Positions 1 to 11,441 of a DNA stretch of 45,188 bases are shown here, one piece after another. The DNA is from a virus. The notes beneath the pieces were generated by a model. It was not told where the DNA came from. It worked only from the letters and a program-made list of their open reading frames with translations, and ran no database searches. The stretch covers positions 1 through 45,188 of IMG/VR virus record IMGVR_UViG_3300047481_002212, one strand, 5' to 3'. Position numbers and translations under genes: made by a program. Each line of letters starts with the position of its first letter. The first letter of the stretch is position 1.

Positions 1-176
1 TCGTCTCCTGTCATCTGGTTACCACCCGACTCGTAGTCGCGACGGTCTGTCGCCTGGTCGCCCATGAGCGACCAATCCACGATGGCCCTCTGACCGAGCT
101 GGACGGAGGTGTTCCTGACGACGAGGCACTTGGCCGAGCCCGTCCTGTAGTTGACTGGTTGGATCTTTGCGTACAT
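1..176 (-). CDS. Small phage protein, partial (N-terminal 58 residues)
   Basis: A minus-strand reading frame begins with ATG at 176 and runs off the left edge of the window, so only 58 residues are visible (starts MYAKIQPVNYRTG, ends near NQMTGD). A Shine-Dalgarno-like AAAGG lies 7 bases upstream of the ATG, which supports this start. It follows the fibre gene by 18 bases on the same strand and is probably cotranscribed with it. The pattern of an opening V-N-Y, a W-S-L-M segment and a Y-x-S-G-G-N-x-M-T-G-D segment recalls small proteins of unknown function found near tail-fibre genes in many tailed phages. That resemblance is from memory and gives no function. Confidence 0.6.
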   Translation of the reverse strand, partial: MYAKIQPVNYRTGSAKCLVVRNTSVQLGQRAIVDWSLMGDQATDRRDYESGGNQMTGD

Positions 177-194
177 GTTGTGACCTTTCGTTAC

Positions 195-3100
195 TTACTT
201 ATTACTGAGCATCGTGAGGATGCTAGAGATTTGATCCTTGAGTGATTGTACCTCGGACTTGAGGGAGTCGTTCTCCTGTTTGAGGCCTTTCATTGCCGCG
301 GAGAGAAGAGGTACCACGTTGTCATAGCACATGACGAATCTTCCACCCTTTGGACTCGTGAATCCTTCTTCATCAGTGTACTCCTCTATTTCAGGATCAT
401 GCAGTATTCCAACTAGTGAATCATACCCTGCCTTTAGTACGTCCTGCGCAATAAAGCCGTATTTTTTCTCTTTTTTCTCGGATGATTTCCACGTGTAGAT
501 TACCGGATTTACTTTTTCTACGAAGTCCAATCCTTCCTCGACACGTATTTTCCTCTCAATATCCTTGGCTCTGCAGTCAGATAGAGAGTTAACCTCTGTA
601 TTTGATATGATTCTGTCGCTAGCATAGATGGAGCTGTTTATGTTTTCTCCAAAGGCGGGCGTTGCTCTTCCAGATGCCGTCGTCGCATTTCTAAGCCAAC
701 CGTACGAAAATACCAAAATTGCGCTATTAATCACTCCGTTGACATGCAAGAATCCTAAGTCTGGTGTTGCGGTGCCAATTCCGACGCGTCCCGCACTAGT
801 GATTGTGACTTGATCACTATTGTTTACTCTGAATCTAATGTCCCAGCCTGTCGGTCTGTTGAGGTATAAGTTCTTGTCTGATCCACTAGCATTAGACAAT
901 ATGTTGTAGTGATCGTCAGTCGTACTTCCGTTGAGGAATATTCCTGCATAACCAGTGTATACCTCATTTATTCTGGCTAGTGTGGAACCACACATGACAC
1001 TGAGTGTTGCAGTTGGATTGGTCGTTCCGATGCCGACTTTGCCATTATATGTGATTCTCATTCTCTCTGTCAATGCCGCATCGCTCGTGGCATTCCTCGT
1101 GGAGAACGCAAGATCACCTGCTGTGTTTCCGCTGCCATCGTAGAGTAACCCCTTCACAGCAGCGAAGCCGACTGAGTTCGCAATATCACCCTGAGAGTTG
1201 GTGAAGAGGATACCTCCTCCCGAGCCCGGCGCGTTGTTATCGTGGCTGAGGCGGAGGAGGCTTCCTCTGTTTCCTGCATCAGTCAGAGCAGCTGTAGTTT
1301 GACCATTGCCGAAAATGTTAAGCCTGGCTCTGACGGTCGCAGTTCCGATTCCGACGTTCTGCGACGTGTCCACCGTCAGCGCTGTGGTGTTGTTTGTGAT
1401 GAGGTCAAGACGGTTCGACGTAAACGATCCAAGCTTGAAGTTTCCGTTGGAGTCTCCTTCGAAGTAGCCGAGATCTGCAGTCCTCGACCACGTCCAGTAC
1501 CCTGCGGCCCTTTCTGTTCCCGTGGACTTAAGGATCATTCTCGTTGATTCGTTCGCGCTTCCGGTCACGACGGTCATCGCGTAACCATCAATTGAAGTAG
1601 TCGTTCCGATTCCTACTGCACCCCTGAAGTCGAACCTAGCCCTTATGTTGCCGTCTCCATCAGAGAGAACGATGTTGTTAGAATTTATCGACGCTGTGCT
1701 CGTCCTTATGTCCAGCCCACCTGCATTGCCCGTGTATCCACCGATGAGAACGTTTTTGGTGGACGAGGTTATTGCTGATCCTGCGTTGTAACCGAATGCG
1801 GAGTTGCCTGCGCCTGTCGCATTCACCAGCGCGCTGTAACCAACAGCCGTGGAGTTCGCTTGAGTTGATATTGATCCACCGGCAAACGCTCCCAAGGACG
1901 TGTTGAAGTTTCCTGTGGAAATTGTGACTCCTGCGCCAAACCCCACAGCAGTGTTGTACGCGGATGTAGCATTGTAGAGGGCAAAATTGCCCACTGCAGT
2001 ATTTGCGCCCCCTGTCGTCGTCGTGGAAAGAGAATTCGATCCGACTGCAACGTTACCTGTTGCCGTCGATATGGACTTTCCTGCCCACCATCCGACGGCT
2101 GTGTTGTCAGCGCCCGTTGCGAGTTTGAGTGCTTCGTATCCCACGCCGACCGACCCGCTCGCTGTCGAGATAGTCGACAGCGCGTAGTATCCGATTCCAA
2201 CGTTTCCCTTCGCTGTGGTGTTCGCGTTGAGCGCGAGGGCTCCTATCGCGACGTTTCCGTCGGCTCCCGTGGTGGCATTGTTGAGTGTCAAAAATCCCAC
2301 TGCAACGTTTGCGACCTGTGAGCTCGTCGCCACGCCGAACGTGGAGTTGCCAAGAACCGTGTTCGTGAAGCTCGTCGCTGACGGTGACAATCCGCCGCGG
2401 CCGACTGTTATGTCGTTTATGAGTGCGTCGTCTCCGTGCACCACGAGCTTTCGAGACATGGAGGCTGTGCCTAGACCTACCCTGTTGTTCACTAGATCAA
2501 AAGTAAAGAGATCGGTGAGAGAGATCGAAGCCGTCGCGTTGGCCCCGCTCGTGTTGTTGCCGGCCCTCACCATCTGCAGCTTACCGGCATTGTCCTCTCG
2601 GAATCCCCACCCATATCCGTTCGCGGCGTACTTCCAGCCAGGTACTGCAGTGTCGTAGTATAGATTTCCCAAGAGAGACCTGGTGTTATTGGCGAGAGTG
2701 ATGTCACCATCGACCATCAACTTGCTTACTGATGTCGTAATAGGCGGTGTGTAATTGACACCGACAATTCCACCGACTTTATCATAAAGAAGACTTGCTG
2801 CTCCTGCAGCTGCGCCTGAATCATTATAGATAACTTGTTTGTTGCTTCCTGCAATGGGGCCTGTGGCACCTGTGTTACCCTGTACACCCTGTGGGCCAGT
2901 TGATCCTGTATTGCCTTGTACGCCTTGAGGACCAGTCGATCCTGTGTTGCCGATTAATCCCTGTGGTCCGGTGGAGCCTGTATTTCCCTGTATGCCCTGC
3001 GGCCCAGTGGCACCAGTATTTCCAGAGACTCCTTGCGGTCCTGTCGCACCAGTGTTTCCCTGCGGTCCAGTAGATCCTGTATTGCCTTGGATTCCTTGAG

Positions 3101-6100
3101 GCCCCGTGGCTCCTGTGTTACCCTGTATTCCCTGTGGTCCAGTTGCTCCGGTGTTACCTTGGATTCCCTGTGGACCTGTAGAACCCGTGTTACCAGTTAT
3201 TCCCTGTGGACCTGTAGACCCTGTCGTGCCTTGAATGCCCTGCGGCCCTGTAGACCCAGTATTTCCTTGGATTCCTTGAGGTCCAGTTGCTCCAGTATTT
3301 CCCTGTATGCCCTGCGGACCTGTAGAACCCGTGTTACCAGATATTCCCTGTGGACCTGTGGAGCCTGTATTTCCCTGTATACCTTGTGGACCAGTTGCTC
3401 CTGTGTTGCCACTTAATCCCTGTGGACCAGTCGAGCCAGTATTACCAGTTAAGCCCTGGGGTCCTGTTGAACCTGTGCTGCCTTGAACTCCCTGTGGACC
3501 CGTAGCACCGGTATTGCCTTGTGCTCCTTGGGGACCTGTGGAGCCTGTATTACCGCTTAAACCTTGCGGTCCTGTAGATCCAGTATTGCCAAGCAATCCT
3601 TGTGGGCCGGTTGCCCCAGTGTTGCCCTGTACACCCTGAGGACCTGTAGAACCTGTATTACCGGTAATTCCCTGCGGACCAGTTGCTCCAGTATTCCCTT
3701 GAATTCCCTGTGGGCCTGTGGATCCTGTATTCCCAGAAATTCCCTGAGGACCCGTAGAACCTGTATTTCCTTGGATTCCTTGTGGGCCAGTAGAACCAGT
3801 ATTACCCTGAGGACCTGTGGAGCCAGTGTTACCTACAATTCCCTGCGGGCCAGTGGCACCTGTATTTCCTTGAACACCCTGAGGACCCGTAGATCCTGTG
3901 TTTCCCTGTATTCCTTGCGGACCTGTTGCACCTGTGTTACCGTTTGATCCCTGCGGGCCAGTCGAGCCAGTATTACCCTGTAAACCCTGAGGACCTGTCG
4001 ATCCTGTGTTGCCACTTAATCCTTGTGGACCGGTTGAACCGGTATTTCCTTGAACACCTTGGGGTCCAGTAGATCCTGTGTTTCCTTGAGGTCCTGTTGA
4101 ACCTGTGGTGCCTTGAAGACCTTGTGGGCCTGTGGACCCAGTATTTCCTTGCAGCCCTTGAGGTCCTGTAGAACCTGTGGTACCCTGAACGCCCTGAACT
4201 CCTTGAGGACCAGTTGCACCGGTATTTCCAGATAAACCCTGCGGACCGGTCGAACCCGTGTTTCCTTGAATGCCTTGAGGACCAGTTGATCCCGTATTGC
4301 CAGATAAACCCTGTGGTCCTGTGGAACCTGTGTTACCAGTTATTCCCTGCGGTCCAGTCGATCCGGTATTGCCTACTATGCCTTGAGGACCTGTGGAGCC
4401 CGTGTTTCCAGACAGACCCTGCGGTCCTGTAGAACCAGTGTTACCTTGAATGCCCTGCGGACCGGTAGATCCGGTGTTTCCATTTAAACCTTGTGGACCA
4501 GTTGCTCCAGTATTCCCTTGAACGCCCTGAGGACCCGTTGCGCCTGTGTTACCGCTTAATCCTTGCGGACCGGTAGAACCAGTGTGTCCCTGAAGACCAG
4601 TAGACCCAGTATTTCCAGTTATACCTTGCGGTCCAGTCGAACCTGTGTTTCCAACTATTCCTTGCGGTCCTGTGGCTCCTGTGTTACCAGTTATGCCCTG
4701 AGGTCCTGTCGATCCAGTATTTCCCTGTACGCCCTGCGGACCAGTAGCACCGGTGTTTCCTTGAACACCTTGTGGCCCCGTGGCTCCCGTAGCACCTGTG
4801 CTACCTCTAGGACCTGTCGATCCTGTATTGCCAAGCAATCCTTGCGGGCCAGTCGATCCGGTATTTCCTACTATTCCTTGTGGACCAGTAGAGCCAGTAT
4901 TGCCAGTTATGCCCTGAGGGCCTGTTGAACCCGTATTTCCAGTAATTCCTTGTGGGCCAGTTGCTCCTGTATTTCCAGCTACACCTTGTGGACCCGTAGA
5001 ACCTGTATTACCAGTTAAACCCTGTGGACCTGTGGCACCAGTGTTGCCCGATAGTCCAGTTGCTCCTGTATTTCCCTGTATTCCCTGTGGTCCTGTGGAC
5101 CCTGTGTTACCTAATAATCCTTGCGGACCAGTGGCTCCAGTGTTACCAATTATTCCTTGCGGACCGGTGGATCCTGTATTACCTTGAACTCCCTGCGGTC
5201 CAGTGGAGCCAGTGTTTCCAGTCAAACCCTGAGGACCTGTAGAGCCTGTGCTTCCTACAATTCCTTGTGGGCCTGTGGATCCTGTATTTCCCTGTATACC
5301 TTGCGGTCCTGTTGCACCTGTGGTGCCCTGAACTCCTTGTGGTCCAGTAGAGCCGGTGTTTCCTTGCAGTCCTGTAGAACCTGTGGCACCTTGTAAGCCT
5401 TGCGGACCCGTGGAGCCAGTGTTTCCTTGAATACCTTGAGGTCCCGTGGCACCTGTATTTCCTTGAGTTCCTTGTGGGCCTGTTGAACCAGTGTTGCCGA
5501 GCAAACCTTGTGGACCAGTAGCTCCCGTGTTACCATTTAATCCCTGCGGTCCTGTAGAGCCTGTATTTCCAAGTAATCCTTGTGGGCCTGTTGCTCCGGT
5601 GTTGCCTTGTATACCCTGCGGACCTGTAGATCCTGTATTCCCAGAAATTCCTTGAGGACCTGTGGCACCAGTATTGCCAGTTATACCTTGCGGTCCAGTG
5701 GCTCCCGTGTTACCACTTAATCCTGTTGAACCCGTGTTTCCTTGAACGCCTTGAGGACCAGTAGAACCTGTATTGCCAGTCAGACCTTGAGGTCCTGTTG
5801 ACCCTGTATTACCGGAGATGCCTTGGGGTCCTGTGGAACCTGTGTTTCCAGATGTTCCCTGTGGTCCTGTTGCACCTGTATTTCCTTGAGGACCTGTCGA
5901 TCCCGTGTCACCTTGTACGCCTTGTGGACCTGTAGCACCCGTGTTTCCTGTCGGACCAGTCGCTCCAGTGTTACCTGTAATTCCTTGAGGTCCAGTCGAG
6001 CCAGTGTTGCCGAGCAAACCTTGCGGACCAGTGGAACCTGTATTTCCAGAAATTCCCTGAGGACCTGTCGATCCAGTATTGCCCACTATGCCTTGCGGTC

Positions 6101-7076
6101 CTGTTGCACCTGTGGTTCCCTGAACTCCTTGCGGTCCAGTAGAGCCGGTGTTTCCAATTAAGCCCTGAGGTCCAGTCGCACCAGTATTCCCCTGTATGCC
6201 CTGTGGTCCTGTGGAACCTGTTGATCCAGTGTTACCGCTTAATCCTTGTGGACCTGTCGATCCTGTGTTACCAACTATTCCTTGTGGGCCAGTTGATCCG
6301 GTATTTCCTTCGATGCCCTGCGGTCCAGTAGAACCTGTATTGCCAGTCAGACCCTGAGGACCTGTCGCTCCTGTGTTTCCCTGTATTCCTTGCGGTCCTG
6401 TTGCACCTGTGTTACCACTTAATCCCTGCGGGCCTGTCGATCCCGTATTTCCTTGAATACCTTGTGGGCCTGTCGCACCTGTGCCTCCAGTCGATCCAGT
6501 AGGCCCCGTAGGTCCTGTGGCACCAGTCGCTCCCGCAGAGCCAGGTGATCCTGCAGTTCCAGTCGCTCCAGTAGGACCAGTAGGACCTGTGGCACCAGTT
6601 GCTCCTCCACCACCTCCCCCAGACGACGTGCTGAGAACAGTCCATCTTGTCCCGTTCCAAGCTAGTGTAGTACTCTCGTAGTTTGTAGTCAGTGTTTTTG
6701 TAGCAGAACTATCGATTAAGACACCAGACTTCGGAGATTTAATCTGAATGTTTTTCGATCCTGCAACACCATTAAAATCTTTTACGTATATTGTTTGGCC
6801 GGTTTTAGGATCCTGCGGAAGAAGCAGGATTGACGTTCCTGATCCACTCTTTACAATGACGTTGAGTATTGTAGCGGAAGAATTTATCTGGGTATTTTTC
6901 CCAGGTGTTACTTCTATTGTTTCAACGCTTTGAGAAAACTTTCCCGTTAGCTGAAAATCTGATGGAGCGTCTGGGACTCCTATTTGAGTGTCCGTGACGT
7001 GTATTGACTTCTTGACTTTGACTCCACCTTCTACGACATAAACTACTGTATCATTAGGTTTCTTTGTTATTGACAT
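195..7076 (-). CDS. Giant collagen-like tail fibre with S74 self-cleaving chaperone tip
   Basis: A 2293-residue trimeric fibre protein, probably the host-binding fibre. Residues 1-150 form a beta-rich head ending in a W-N-G-T-R-W-T-V motif common in phage fibre attachment domains. A Gly6 hinge follows. Residues about 157-1408 are uninterrupted Gly-X-Y triplets with a 12-residue period (G-N-T-G-S/A-T-G-P-Q-G-x-x). Residues about 1585-1790 are YadA-head-like repeats (N-x-A-V-G-x-x-A/S-L). Several G-x-V-G-I-G-T repeats follow to about 2130. The C-terminus has the S74 intramolecular chaperone signature: S2166-D-C-R2169-A-K2171, then G-F-I-A-Q-D-V and a terminal coiled coil. In this family the chaperone trimerises the fibre and cuts itself off at the conserved Ser, releasing here about 128 residues. 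The ATG at 7076 lacks a clear Shine-Dalgarno. The segment encoding residues about 1473-1976 is much richer in GC than the rest. Confidence 0.93.
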   Translation of the reverse strand: MSITKKPNDTVVYVVEGGVKVKKSIHVTDTQIGVPDAPSDFQLTGKFSQSVETIEVTPGKNTQINSSATILNVIVKSGSGTSILLLPQDPKTGQTIYVKDFNGVAGSKNIQIKSPKSGVLIDSSATKTLTTNYESTTLAWNGTRWTVLSTSSGGGGGGATGATGPTGPTGATGTAGSPGSAGATGATGPTGPTGSTGGTGATGPQGIQGNTGSTGPQGLSGNTGATGPQGIQGNTGATGPQGLTGNTGSTGPQGIEGNTGSTGPQGIVGNTGSTGPQGLSGNTGSTGSTGPQGIQGNTGATGPQGLIGNTGSTGPQGVQGTTGATGPQGIVGNTGSTGPQGISGNTGSTGPQGLLGNTGSTGPQGITGNTGATGPTGNTGATGPQGVQGDTGSTGPQGNTGATGPQGTSGNTGSTGPQGISGNTGSTGPQGLTGNTGSTGPQGVQGNTGSTGLSGNTGATGPQGITGNTGATGPQGISGNTGSTGPQGIQGNTGATGPQGLLGNTGSTGPQGLNGNTGATGPQGLLGNTGSTGPQGTQGNTGATGPQGIQGNTGSTGPQGLQGATGSTGLQGNTGSTGPQGVQGTTGATGPQGIQGNTGSTGPQGIVGSTGSTGPQGLTGNTGSTGPQGVQGNTGSTGPQGIIGNTGATGPQGLLGNTGSTGPQGIQGNTGATGLSGNTGATGPQGLTGNTGSTGPQGVAGNTGATGPQGITGNTGSTGPQGITGNTGSTGPQGIVGNTGSTGPQGLLGNTGSTGPRGSTGATGATGPQGVQGNTGATGPQGVQGNTGSTGPQGITGNTGATGPQGIVGNTGSTGPQGITGNTGSTGLQGHTGSTGPQGLSGNTGATGPQGVQGNTGATGPQGLNGNTGSTGPQGIQGNTGSTGPQGLSGNTGSTGPQGIVGNTGSTGPQGITGNTGSTGPQGLSGNTGSTGPQGIQGNTGSTGPQGLSGNTGATGPQGVQGVQGTTGSTGPQGLQGNTGSTGPQGLQGTTGSTGPQGNTGSTGPQGVQGNTGSTGPQGLSGNTGSTGPQGLQGNTGSTGPQGSNGNTGATGPQGIQGNTGSTGPQGVQGNTGATGPQGIVGNTGSTGPQGNTGSTGPQGIQGNTGSTGPQGISGNTGSTGPQGIQGNTGATGPQGITGNTGSTGPQGVQGNTGATGPQGLLGNTGSTGPQGLSGNTGSTGPQGAQGNTGATGPQGVQGSTGSTGPQGLTGNTGSTGPQGLSGNTGATGPQGIQGNTGSTGPQGISGNTGSTGPQGIQGNTGATGPQGIQGNTGSTGPQGIQGTTGSTGPQGITGNTGSTGPQGIQGNTGATGPQGIQGNTGATGPQGIQGNTGSTGPQGNTGATGPQGVSGNTGATGPQGIQGNTGSTGPQGLIGNTGSTGPQGVQGNTGSTGPQGVQGNTGATGPIAGSNKQVIYNDSGAAAGAASLLYDKVGGIVGVNYTPPITTSVSKLMVDGDITLANNTRSLLGNLYYDTAVPGWKYAANGYGWGFREDNAGKLQMVRAGNNTSGANATASISLTDLFTFDLVNNRVGLGTASMSRKLVVHGDDALINDITVGRGGLSPSATSFTNTVLGNSTFGVATSSQVANVAVGFLTLNNATTGADGNVAIGALALNANTTAKGNVGIGYYALSTISTASGSVGVGYEALKLATGADNTAVGWWAGKSISTATGNVAVGSNSLSTTTTGGANTAVGNFALYNATSAYNTAVGFGAGVTISTGNFNTSLGAFAGGSISTQANSTAVGYSALVNATGAGNSAFGYNAGSAITSSTKNVLIGGYTGNAGGLDIRTSTASINSNNIVLSDGDGNIRARFDFRGAVGIGTTTSIDGYAMTVVTGSANESTRMILKSTGTERAAGYWTWSRTADLGYFEGDSNGNFKLGSFTSNRLDLITNNTTALTVDTSQNVGIGTATVRARLNIFGNGQTTAALTDAGNRGSLLRLSHDNNAPGSGGGILFTNSQGDIANSVGFAAVKGLLYDGSGNTAGDLAFSTRNATSDAALTERMRITYNGKVGIGTTNPTATLSVMCGSTLARINEVYTGYAGIFLNGSTTDDHYNILSNASGSDKNLYLNRPTGWDIRFRVNNSDQVTITSAGRVGIGTATPDLGFLHVNGVINSAILVFSYGWLRNATTASGRATPAFGENINSSIYASDRIISNTEVNSLSDCRAKDIERKIRVEEGLDFVEKVNPVIYTWKSSEKKEKKYGFIAQDVLKAGYDSLVGILHDPEIEEYTDEEGFTSPKGGRFVMCYDNVVPLLSAAMKGLKQENDSLKSEVQSLKDQISSILTMLSNK
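1150..2660. other. GC-rich block inside the fibre gene
   Basis: Hand counts over whole 60-base lines give 65% GC at 1201-1260, 58% at 2041-2100, 53% at 2281-2340 and 67% at 2521-2580. Flanking parts of the same gene give 42% at 421-480, 45% at 961-1020, 43% at 2701-2760 and 38% at 6901-6960. The block corresponds to residues about 1473-1976, covering the segment after the collagen shaft and the YadA-head-like repeats. The borders are approximate. A segment with different composition inside one open frame suggests replacement by recombination. Confidence 0.7.
2853..6606 (-). repeat. 36-bp-period coding repeat for the collagen-like shaft
   Basis: About 3.75 kb of the fibre gene is a tandem repeat with a dominant 36-base (12-residue) period, about 100 units. 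Each unit encodes four Gly-X-Y triplets, usually G-N-T, G-S-T or G-A-T, G-P-Q and G-x-x, where the last triplet is most variable (IQ, LS, VQ, IT, LL, IV, LN). Units of 9, 6 or 3 residues break the 12-residue rhythm (for example the G-P-T-G-N-T insert and the doubled V-Q-G) but never the triplet phase. Adjacent units encoding identical peptides use different synonymous codons, so DNA identity between units is much lower than peptide identity. Many apparent reading frames on both strands here are by-products of the repeat lacking stop codons. Confidence 0.95.
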
Positions 7077-7101
7077 TTTGTAGCCGGATCGGTGAAGAAC
7101 T

Positions 7102-9759
7102 TCATGGTACTGTCTGTGTCAAGGTCAAATTTGTGTTCACGAACTGTGCTATTTCGGATTCTTGCCTGTGCTTCGCGATTCCGTCGAAGTACGGCACAGA
7201 CGATGTGACTTCCGTGCTGAGGTTCTGTGAGACTGTTTCCTTTGGCAAGACATTTACCGTGTAAATATCGCCTATTCCGTTTGCGTTCGCTCGATATTGT
7301 TCTTTGACGAAACGCACACTAACTGCTGAAGCGCCCAACGTATTTCCTCCCCCAGAGATGTTCCATCTAGAGTCGACTTCTTCATTGTAGCCCAGCGTAC
7401 TAGAAGAATTACTTGCGTCTACGACTGTCGTAGCTTTCTTATCTGTTGGACTAAGCCCTGTATTTATAAACTTGGTGTAGACTCTCTGCTCTAACATGTC
7501 TCTGAACTGTCCGAACTTGTCCCTTCTAAATACTGCTTTGCTGTTAGTTGGAAGACCATTATAGAGTCCATACTTCCACCCTCTTATTACAGGAGACACG
7601 CCAAAATTGAGACCTTTGTATATGTCAGATGTCCTATTTTGAACTTCTGTCTCGTCCCATGACGCAGTTGCAACTCGATAAGTCGGATCCGCTCTATTGT
7701 CGACGACTACTTTTCTGAAGTGAGGATAGTTGTTTCCTCCCATCGTCTTTTTAGATGTGTCGGTTGGGAAAGAACTGGTGTCGTAAACGTAGAATTCAAG
7801 ATTATCCACGGCGACAAAGTAAGGTTGGTTTGCAGAAGGTCCAGATCCGCCATATTCATACTGGAAGACCAGCCTGTACTCTCCTGATGGCAAAGGATAC
7901 TCTTCCGATCCAGGATATCCCATAGCTCCGTAACCTGTGTACGACCCATGAGTCATCCAGCTGTAAGTCCCGCCTGTTACGTCAGAAGATCCGGGTCTAA
8001 CCGTGCCTGTTAGTTCTGTCTGAGTTATAGGGTAATTTGGATCTATGAAGAAAGGTGAATCTACGTTGTCGTTTGTTGTGATGAGAACAGGTCCACCTGC
8101 TCCGAACCCAGCAGAGCTAGCTTGAGACCTGAAGCCTGGTGATGCTGAGAAGTAAGCGTTGAAGTAGTCCCCTGGGTCGTCCGTCACCATTGAAAAACTG
8201 AAGTTCAGCGTCCACGGACAAGATGAAGTTATGTCCAGTGCCATGAAAGAAGAACCGCCTGCGTCACTTATTCCTCCACCGTTAGACGCAACTGTATCCG
8301 ACACTAGTATCAGGCTGTTTGAAGTTGGAGTCCAGTAAACACCTCTCGCATTATTTGGAGGAGTCAAATATGACAAGTAGTTGTGTGTCACCCCGCCTAT
8401 AACAACAGTGCCTTCTTTTGTTTGAACACTCCAGCCTGCGCCGTTCGTGTTGTCTATTGTGTCCCAGTTCAGTTTTATTATAGCATCGTCATACTCGGGT
8501 ATGTTTTTTGCAAGGGTCGCATCGGACACACTCTCAAAATTTTGTCTGTACTGAAATTCCAGCGCTGAAGAATCAAAAGTTCTTTCGGCGAAAGTCATGG
8601 TGTTCATGTCACCGAAACCAAACAAGAACTTTACGATGTCGTTAACACCAGAAGAGCCTGTCAAGAACTCGCCACCAGGATCAGTTATTGACGGACTGTA
8701 GGATGCTGTCGTGATGAAGTTGTGATCTCCCCTCTTGTTAAGATAGACTTCTGAGGGAATGAGGAGAGAATAACCGTATTCTCCATCTAGATTCGCCAAC
8801 TTAAATGACGTGGGAATAACCGTTATTCCTCCAAGACTTCCATTCAGTTTATTACCGACGCTTTGCCTCAAAGAATTTCTTGCACTGCTATTTGTCTTCA
8901 ATATAGACTGCGGCAATTTACCTGGTAGGAATGGCCTGAACGAAGATACGGGTTTGGCTGTGCTGTTTATTGTCAAATTTTTGACTTCAAAGCTCTTAGA
9001 TCCTGATATTTCCCACAAATCTAGGTCTAGATTGTATAGCTGCTTTGTTTCTATTAGACTGACGTCGCATCCTAAAATCACAGGACTGATGCCGAGACTT
9101 GAGTTAAAGTAGGTGACACGTTCTTGCGGCTTATACTTGCTCTCAAATGGAAAAGACCAGGTCCAGTCATTGTTCACTACTGGGTCGTTTGAATAACCAA
9201 GATTGGTTCTGTCACTCTCTGGATAGTTGAACACCATGTTCGCTATCACAGAGGGACCTGTGCTTCCTGAAAGTGTATTGTTATATGGACTCAAAAGTGT
9301 TGGATTTGCACCATTTTGAAGAATCCAAGGAGTTGTTCCGTCTGCCGAAAAGCAAGTGTTTAAGTCTGGGAGACAAGAGTCATAGAACCTCTCATCTTTG
9401 TCGTAACATTGAGATATTCTGTAAGACGTTGTAGAAACTCTCGACTCCCAGGAAGTCAATCTGTAAGACAGGAGAGGATTGACGTTGACAGCATCAGAAC
9501 CATAAGTCGAAGGAAGAACGGGAAAGATGTCCGACAAATACTTGCTGAAAAGTCTGCCTCGAGTGCTTATGCTGCTCGTGACTAGTCTCTTCGTAGTATC
9601 GAAAGGAAGAGTAGCATCGACCAACATCGACCCAGTTATAAAATCATCCTGCATCGTACCGTAGAAAGATGCAGCGTACGAGATATCGAACTGGTCTAGG
9701 ACGGGATCGTTACCTATGACATCTTTTATTACCTCTGTGAAGACTGACTGTGTCGTCAT
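7102..9759 (-). CDS. Large virion structural protein, tail/fibre connector (unknown)
   Basis: This 885-residue protein has no family that I recognise. It is rich in Ser, Thr, Gly, Asn and aromatic residues, with no signal peptide or membrane segment, as expected of a beta-sandwich virion protein. Residues about 500-680 look like a jelly-roll segment ([14 protein letters not shown] and later [12 protein letters not shown]). The start ATG at 9759 overlaps the stop of the preceding gene as ATGA, implying translational coupling. It lies directly upstream of the collagen-like fibre gene in a run of late virion genes, so a baseplate-to-fibre adaptor or second fibre subunit is plausible, but that is only inference from position. 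Confidence 0.75.
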   Translation of the reverse strand: MTTQSVFTEVIKDVIGNDPVLDQFDISYAASFYGTMQDDFITGSMLVDATLPFDTTKRLVTSSISTRGRLFSKYLSDIFPVLPSTYGSDAVNVNPLLSYRLTSWESRVSTTSYRISQCYDKDERFYDSCLPDLNTCFSADGTTPWILQNGANPTLLSPYNNTLSGSTGPSVIANMVFNYPESDRTNLGYSNDPVVNNDWTWSFPFESKYKPQERVTYFNSSLGISPVILGCDVSLIETKQLYNLDLDLWEISGSKSFEVKNLTINSTAKPVSSFRPFLPGKLPQSILKTNSSARNSLRQSVGNKLNGSLGGITVIPTSFKLANLDGEYGYSLLIPSEVYLNKRGDHNFITTASYSPSITDPGGEFLTGSSGVNDIVKFLFGFGDMNTMTFAERTFDSSALEFQYRQNFESVSDATLAKNIPEYDDAIIKLNWDTIDNTNGAGWSVQTKEGTVVIGGVTHNYLSYLTPPNNARGVYWTPTSNSLILVSDTVASNGGGISDAGGSSFMALDITSSCPWTLNFSFSMVTDDPGDYFNAYFSASPGFRSQASSAGFGAGGPVLITTNDNVDSPFFIDPNYPITQTELTGTVRPGSSDVTGGTYSWMTHGSYTGYGAMGYPGSEEYPLPSGEYRLVFQYEYGGSGPSANQPYFVAVDNLEFYVYDTSSFPTDTSKKTMGGNNYPHFRKVVVDNRADPTYRVATASWDETEVQNRTSDIYKGLNFGVSPVIRGWKYGLYNGLPTNSKAVFRRDKFGQFRDMLEQRVYTKFINTGLSPTDKKATTVVDASNSSSTLGYNEEVDSRWNISGGGNTLGASAVSVRFVKEQYRANANGIGDIYTVNVLPKETVSQNLSTEVTSSVPYFDGIAKHRQESEIAQFVNTNLTLTQTVP
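7461..7468 (-). promoter_or_regulatory. Candidate T4-type late promoter (TATAAATA)
   Basis: Read on the minus strand this is an exact TATAAATA, the consensus recognised in T4 by the gp55 sigma factor with gp33 and the sliding clamp. A gp55-like gene is present in this window. The site lies inside the upstream 885-residue virion protein, about 385 bases before the fibre start at 7076, so it could give the fibre an extra late transcript. One 8-base match inside AT-rich coding DNA can occur by chance. Confidence 0.3.
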
Positions 9760-11441
9760 GGAATGTACCTATTTCCGTTCTGGACGTAGGAACCATAGAA
9801 AGTTATGTTTATGGAACCGGTGTTAAATTGGACGTCGTGTCCTGGTAAGAGATTAGTCGGTATTGAGTTGTAGTAGGAAGATGAAATGAGAGTTGGTAAT
9901 CCGTATGTTCTGGCATTTGGATTGGCCACAGTGTCTACGTTTATCTTGAAATTTTTGTGTGCAGGCCTTGTCTTCGACACACTTAAAACGAGTTTCTCTC
10001 CGGGATTGATCAAGTATGGAGACTGCCTCTCTTCTCCTAAAAATTTGTCGGAGAAGAAATATAGATACAGCGTTCCATAGGATCTTCCTGTCAGGATGCT
10101 CGAGGATATTCCGTTGTATATTGCTGTTCTCAAAGTCTCATCTTGAACATAAAATTCATTTTTTATGTTTCCATTTTGCAGTAACTGCTCTGAGTCGATA
10201 GATGTGTATTCTCCACCAAACACAGACCCGCCTGAGGGAGAAAAGCCTGTCTGTCCCCTACCGAACGGATCTATTCCGTAAAGATACATTGCGTCTGAAG
10301 TCGTAGCCTCTGATATTGTTGTGTATTCTTGCGAAAGTCGATTAAGAAGCAGTTTGTCAGCTGCTATTCCTCCTAAAGATCCGGTCGCGACAGCAAATGC
10401 TATTGTTGCGACTTTACAGCCGTTTGATATCAAAGCCTCAGACCTCATTGTGAGACTTCCTGTGAAAAAATTATTTGCATCAGGAGTCACTATGGTGTCC
10501 AAGCTTCCTGTTCTCAATCCAACCCTATTGAAGTAATAGAGATTTGTTGACGCCGCGAGATCCGGAAAAATTTCGTTTGTATTGATAGAACCGCTTGTGT
10601 CGTTAAAGTGTGTTATCCTGCTCTTGCATATCAGGTCTCTTATCGACCCTGTTCCGTAATTCTTTTGCGACATGAGAGCGACAGTTATGCAAGGTCCACC
10701 TTGATCGAAGATCAATGAGATTGGAACTGCACCTCCCATCGATCCTGCACCGTCCAGACTGTAATCACCGTAGGACGAAGTCATAAGTGAGAGCGTTGTC
10801 TTGTCACTAAACCAACCCTTTCCAAAGCAGAAAGGAAGTTCAAAAACAACCTTCTCTATCAGAAAAGGTTTGTCTATCGGAAGCGTGAATCCTTCTTCGA
10901 TAGAGGAATTGTAGGCAGAATTTCTCTGTGTGGAAGCCGGATAATCTCTTGCCATGAGATCTGCTTGTGCAGAAGCGTTTAGAGAAGCTCTTGAACTAAA
11001 GTTCCAAGACTCTTCTGCTATTTTTTGATTAGGACTTGGGACTAGACCTGAATTCGTCCTGTAGATCGGAAGGCTTCCCGATGCGAGCGCATTTCCCTTT
11101 GCGTCAAACAGTATCGTGTCTTCAACAAATGAGCTACCGCTGTTGTAACCTGCTCCGGTGAACACTGCCACCTGCTGAAAAGGACCTGTGTGGTCTCCTA
11201 AAGAACGTGTAGGAATGTTCCACATTCCACTAGAAAAGTTGAAGTAGTAGATGCTGCTAGAGTTCGGCAGCATCCTCGTCTTGTTTCGAACATCGAAAGA
11301 TACTTTTATCCTTTCTTTGCTTCCGAGACCATTGGAAAAATCTCCTGGTGTCGTTCCGAAAGCGTCGATAGAACCAGTAAGATAAAAAGGATCGGAATTT
11401 CCTACGTCATTTAACGAAGTTTCAGAAAACGGTTTGATCAT
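9756..11441 (-). CDS. Virion structural protein (unknown)
   Basis: A 561-residue protein starting at ATG 11441 (M-I-K-P-F-S). The upstream gene stops at the same place (TGATG, one-base overlap) and a GGAAGG lies about 8 bases before, which fits this ATG better than the TTG one codon earlier. No family is recognised. Composition is Ser/Gly/Thr/Asn-rich with many short beta-type segments and no membrane helices. Near the C-terminus a segment around S-P-Y-L-I-N-P-G-E-K-L-V-L-S-V-S-K looks like the edge of a beta-sandwich. It sits between a nidogen-like protein and another virion protein in the baseplate/fibre cluster, so a peripheral baseplate or fibre-network part is likely. Confidence 0.72.
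   Translation of the reverse strand: MIKPFSETSLNDVGNSDPFYLTGSIDAFGTTPGDFSNGLGSKERIKVSFDVRNKTRMLPNSSSIYYFNFSSGMWNIPTRSLGDHTGPFQQVAVFTGAGYNSGSSFVEDTILFDAKGNALASGSLPIYRTNSGLVPSPNQKIAEESWNFSSRASLNASAQADLMARDYPASTQRNSAYNSSIEEGFTLPIDKPFLIEKVVFELPFCFGKGWFSDKTTLSLMTSSYGDYSLDGAGSMGGAVPISLIFDQGGPCITVALMSQKNYGTGSIRDLICKSRITHFNDTSGSINTNEIFPDLAASTNLYYFNRVGLRTGSLDTIVTPDANNFFTGSLTMRSEALISNGCKVATIAFAVATGSLGGIAADKLLLNRLSQEYTTISEATTSDAMYLYGIDPFGRGQTGFSPSGGSVFGGEYTSIDSEQLLQNGNIKNEFYVQDETLRTAIYNGISSSILTGRSYGTLYLYFFSDKFLGEERQSPYLINPGEKLVLSVSKTRPAHKNFKINVDTVANPNARTYGLPTLISSSYYNSIPTNLLPGHDVQFNTGSINITFYGSYVQNGNRYIP

Noticed and set aside
1242-2658. Plus-strand frames of up to 147 codons opposite the fibre tip, and a 125-codon minus-strand frame at 1823-2200
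   Set aside because: High GC in this block lowers stop-codon frequency. The fibre frame gives coherent YadA-like repeats, while these products have no recognisable pattern or Shine-Dalgarno.
2890-6160. Many plus-strand reading frames of 60-127 codons rich in Arg, Ser, Thr and Cys, and extra minus-strand frames
   Set aside because: They lie over the collagen-like repeat, where a 36-base period without stop codons leaves other frames open. Their products mirror the repeat rather than showing independent protein character.
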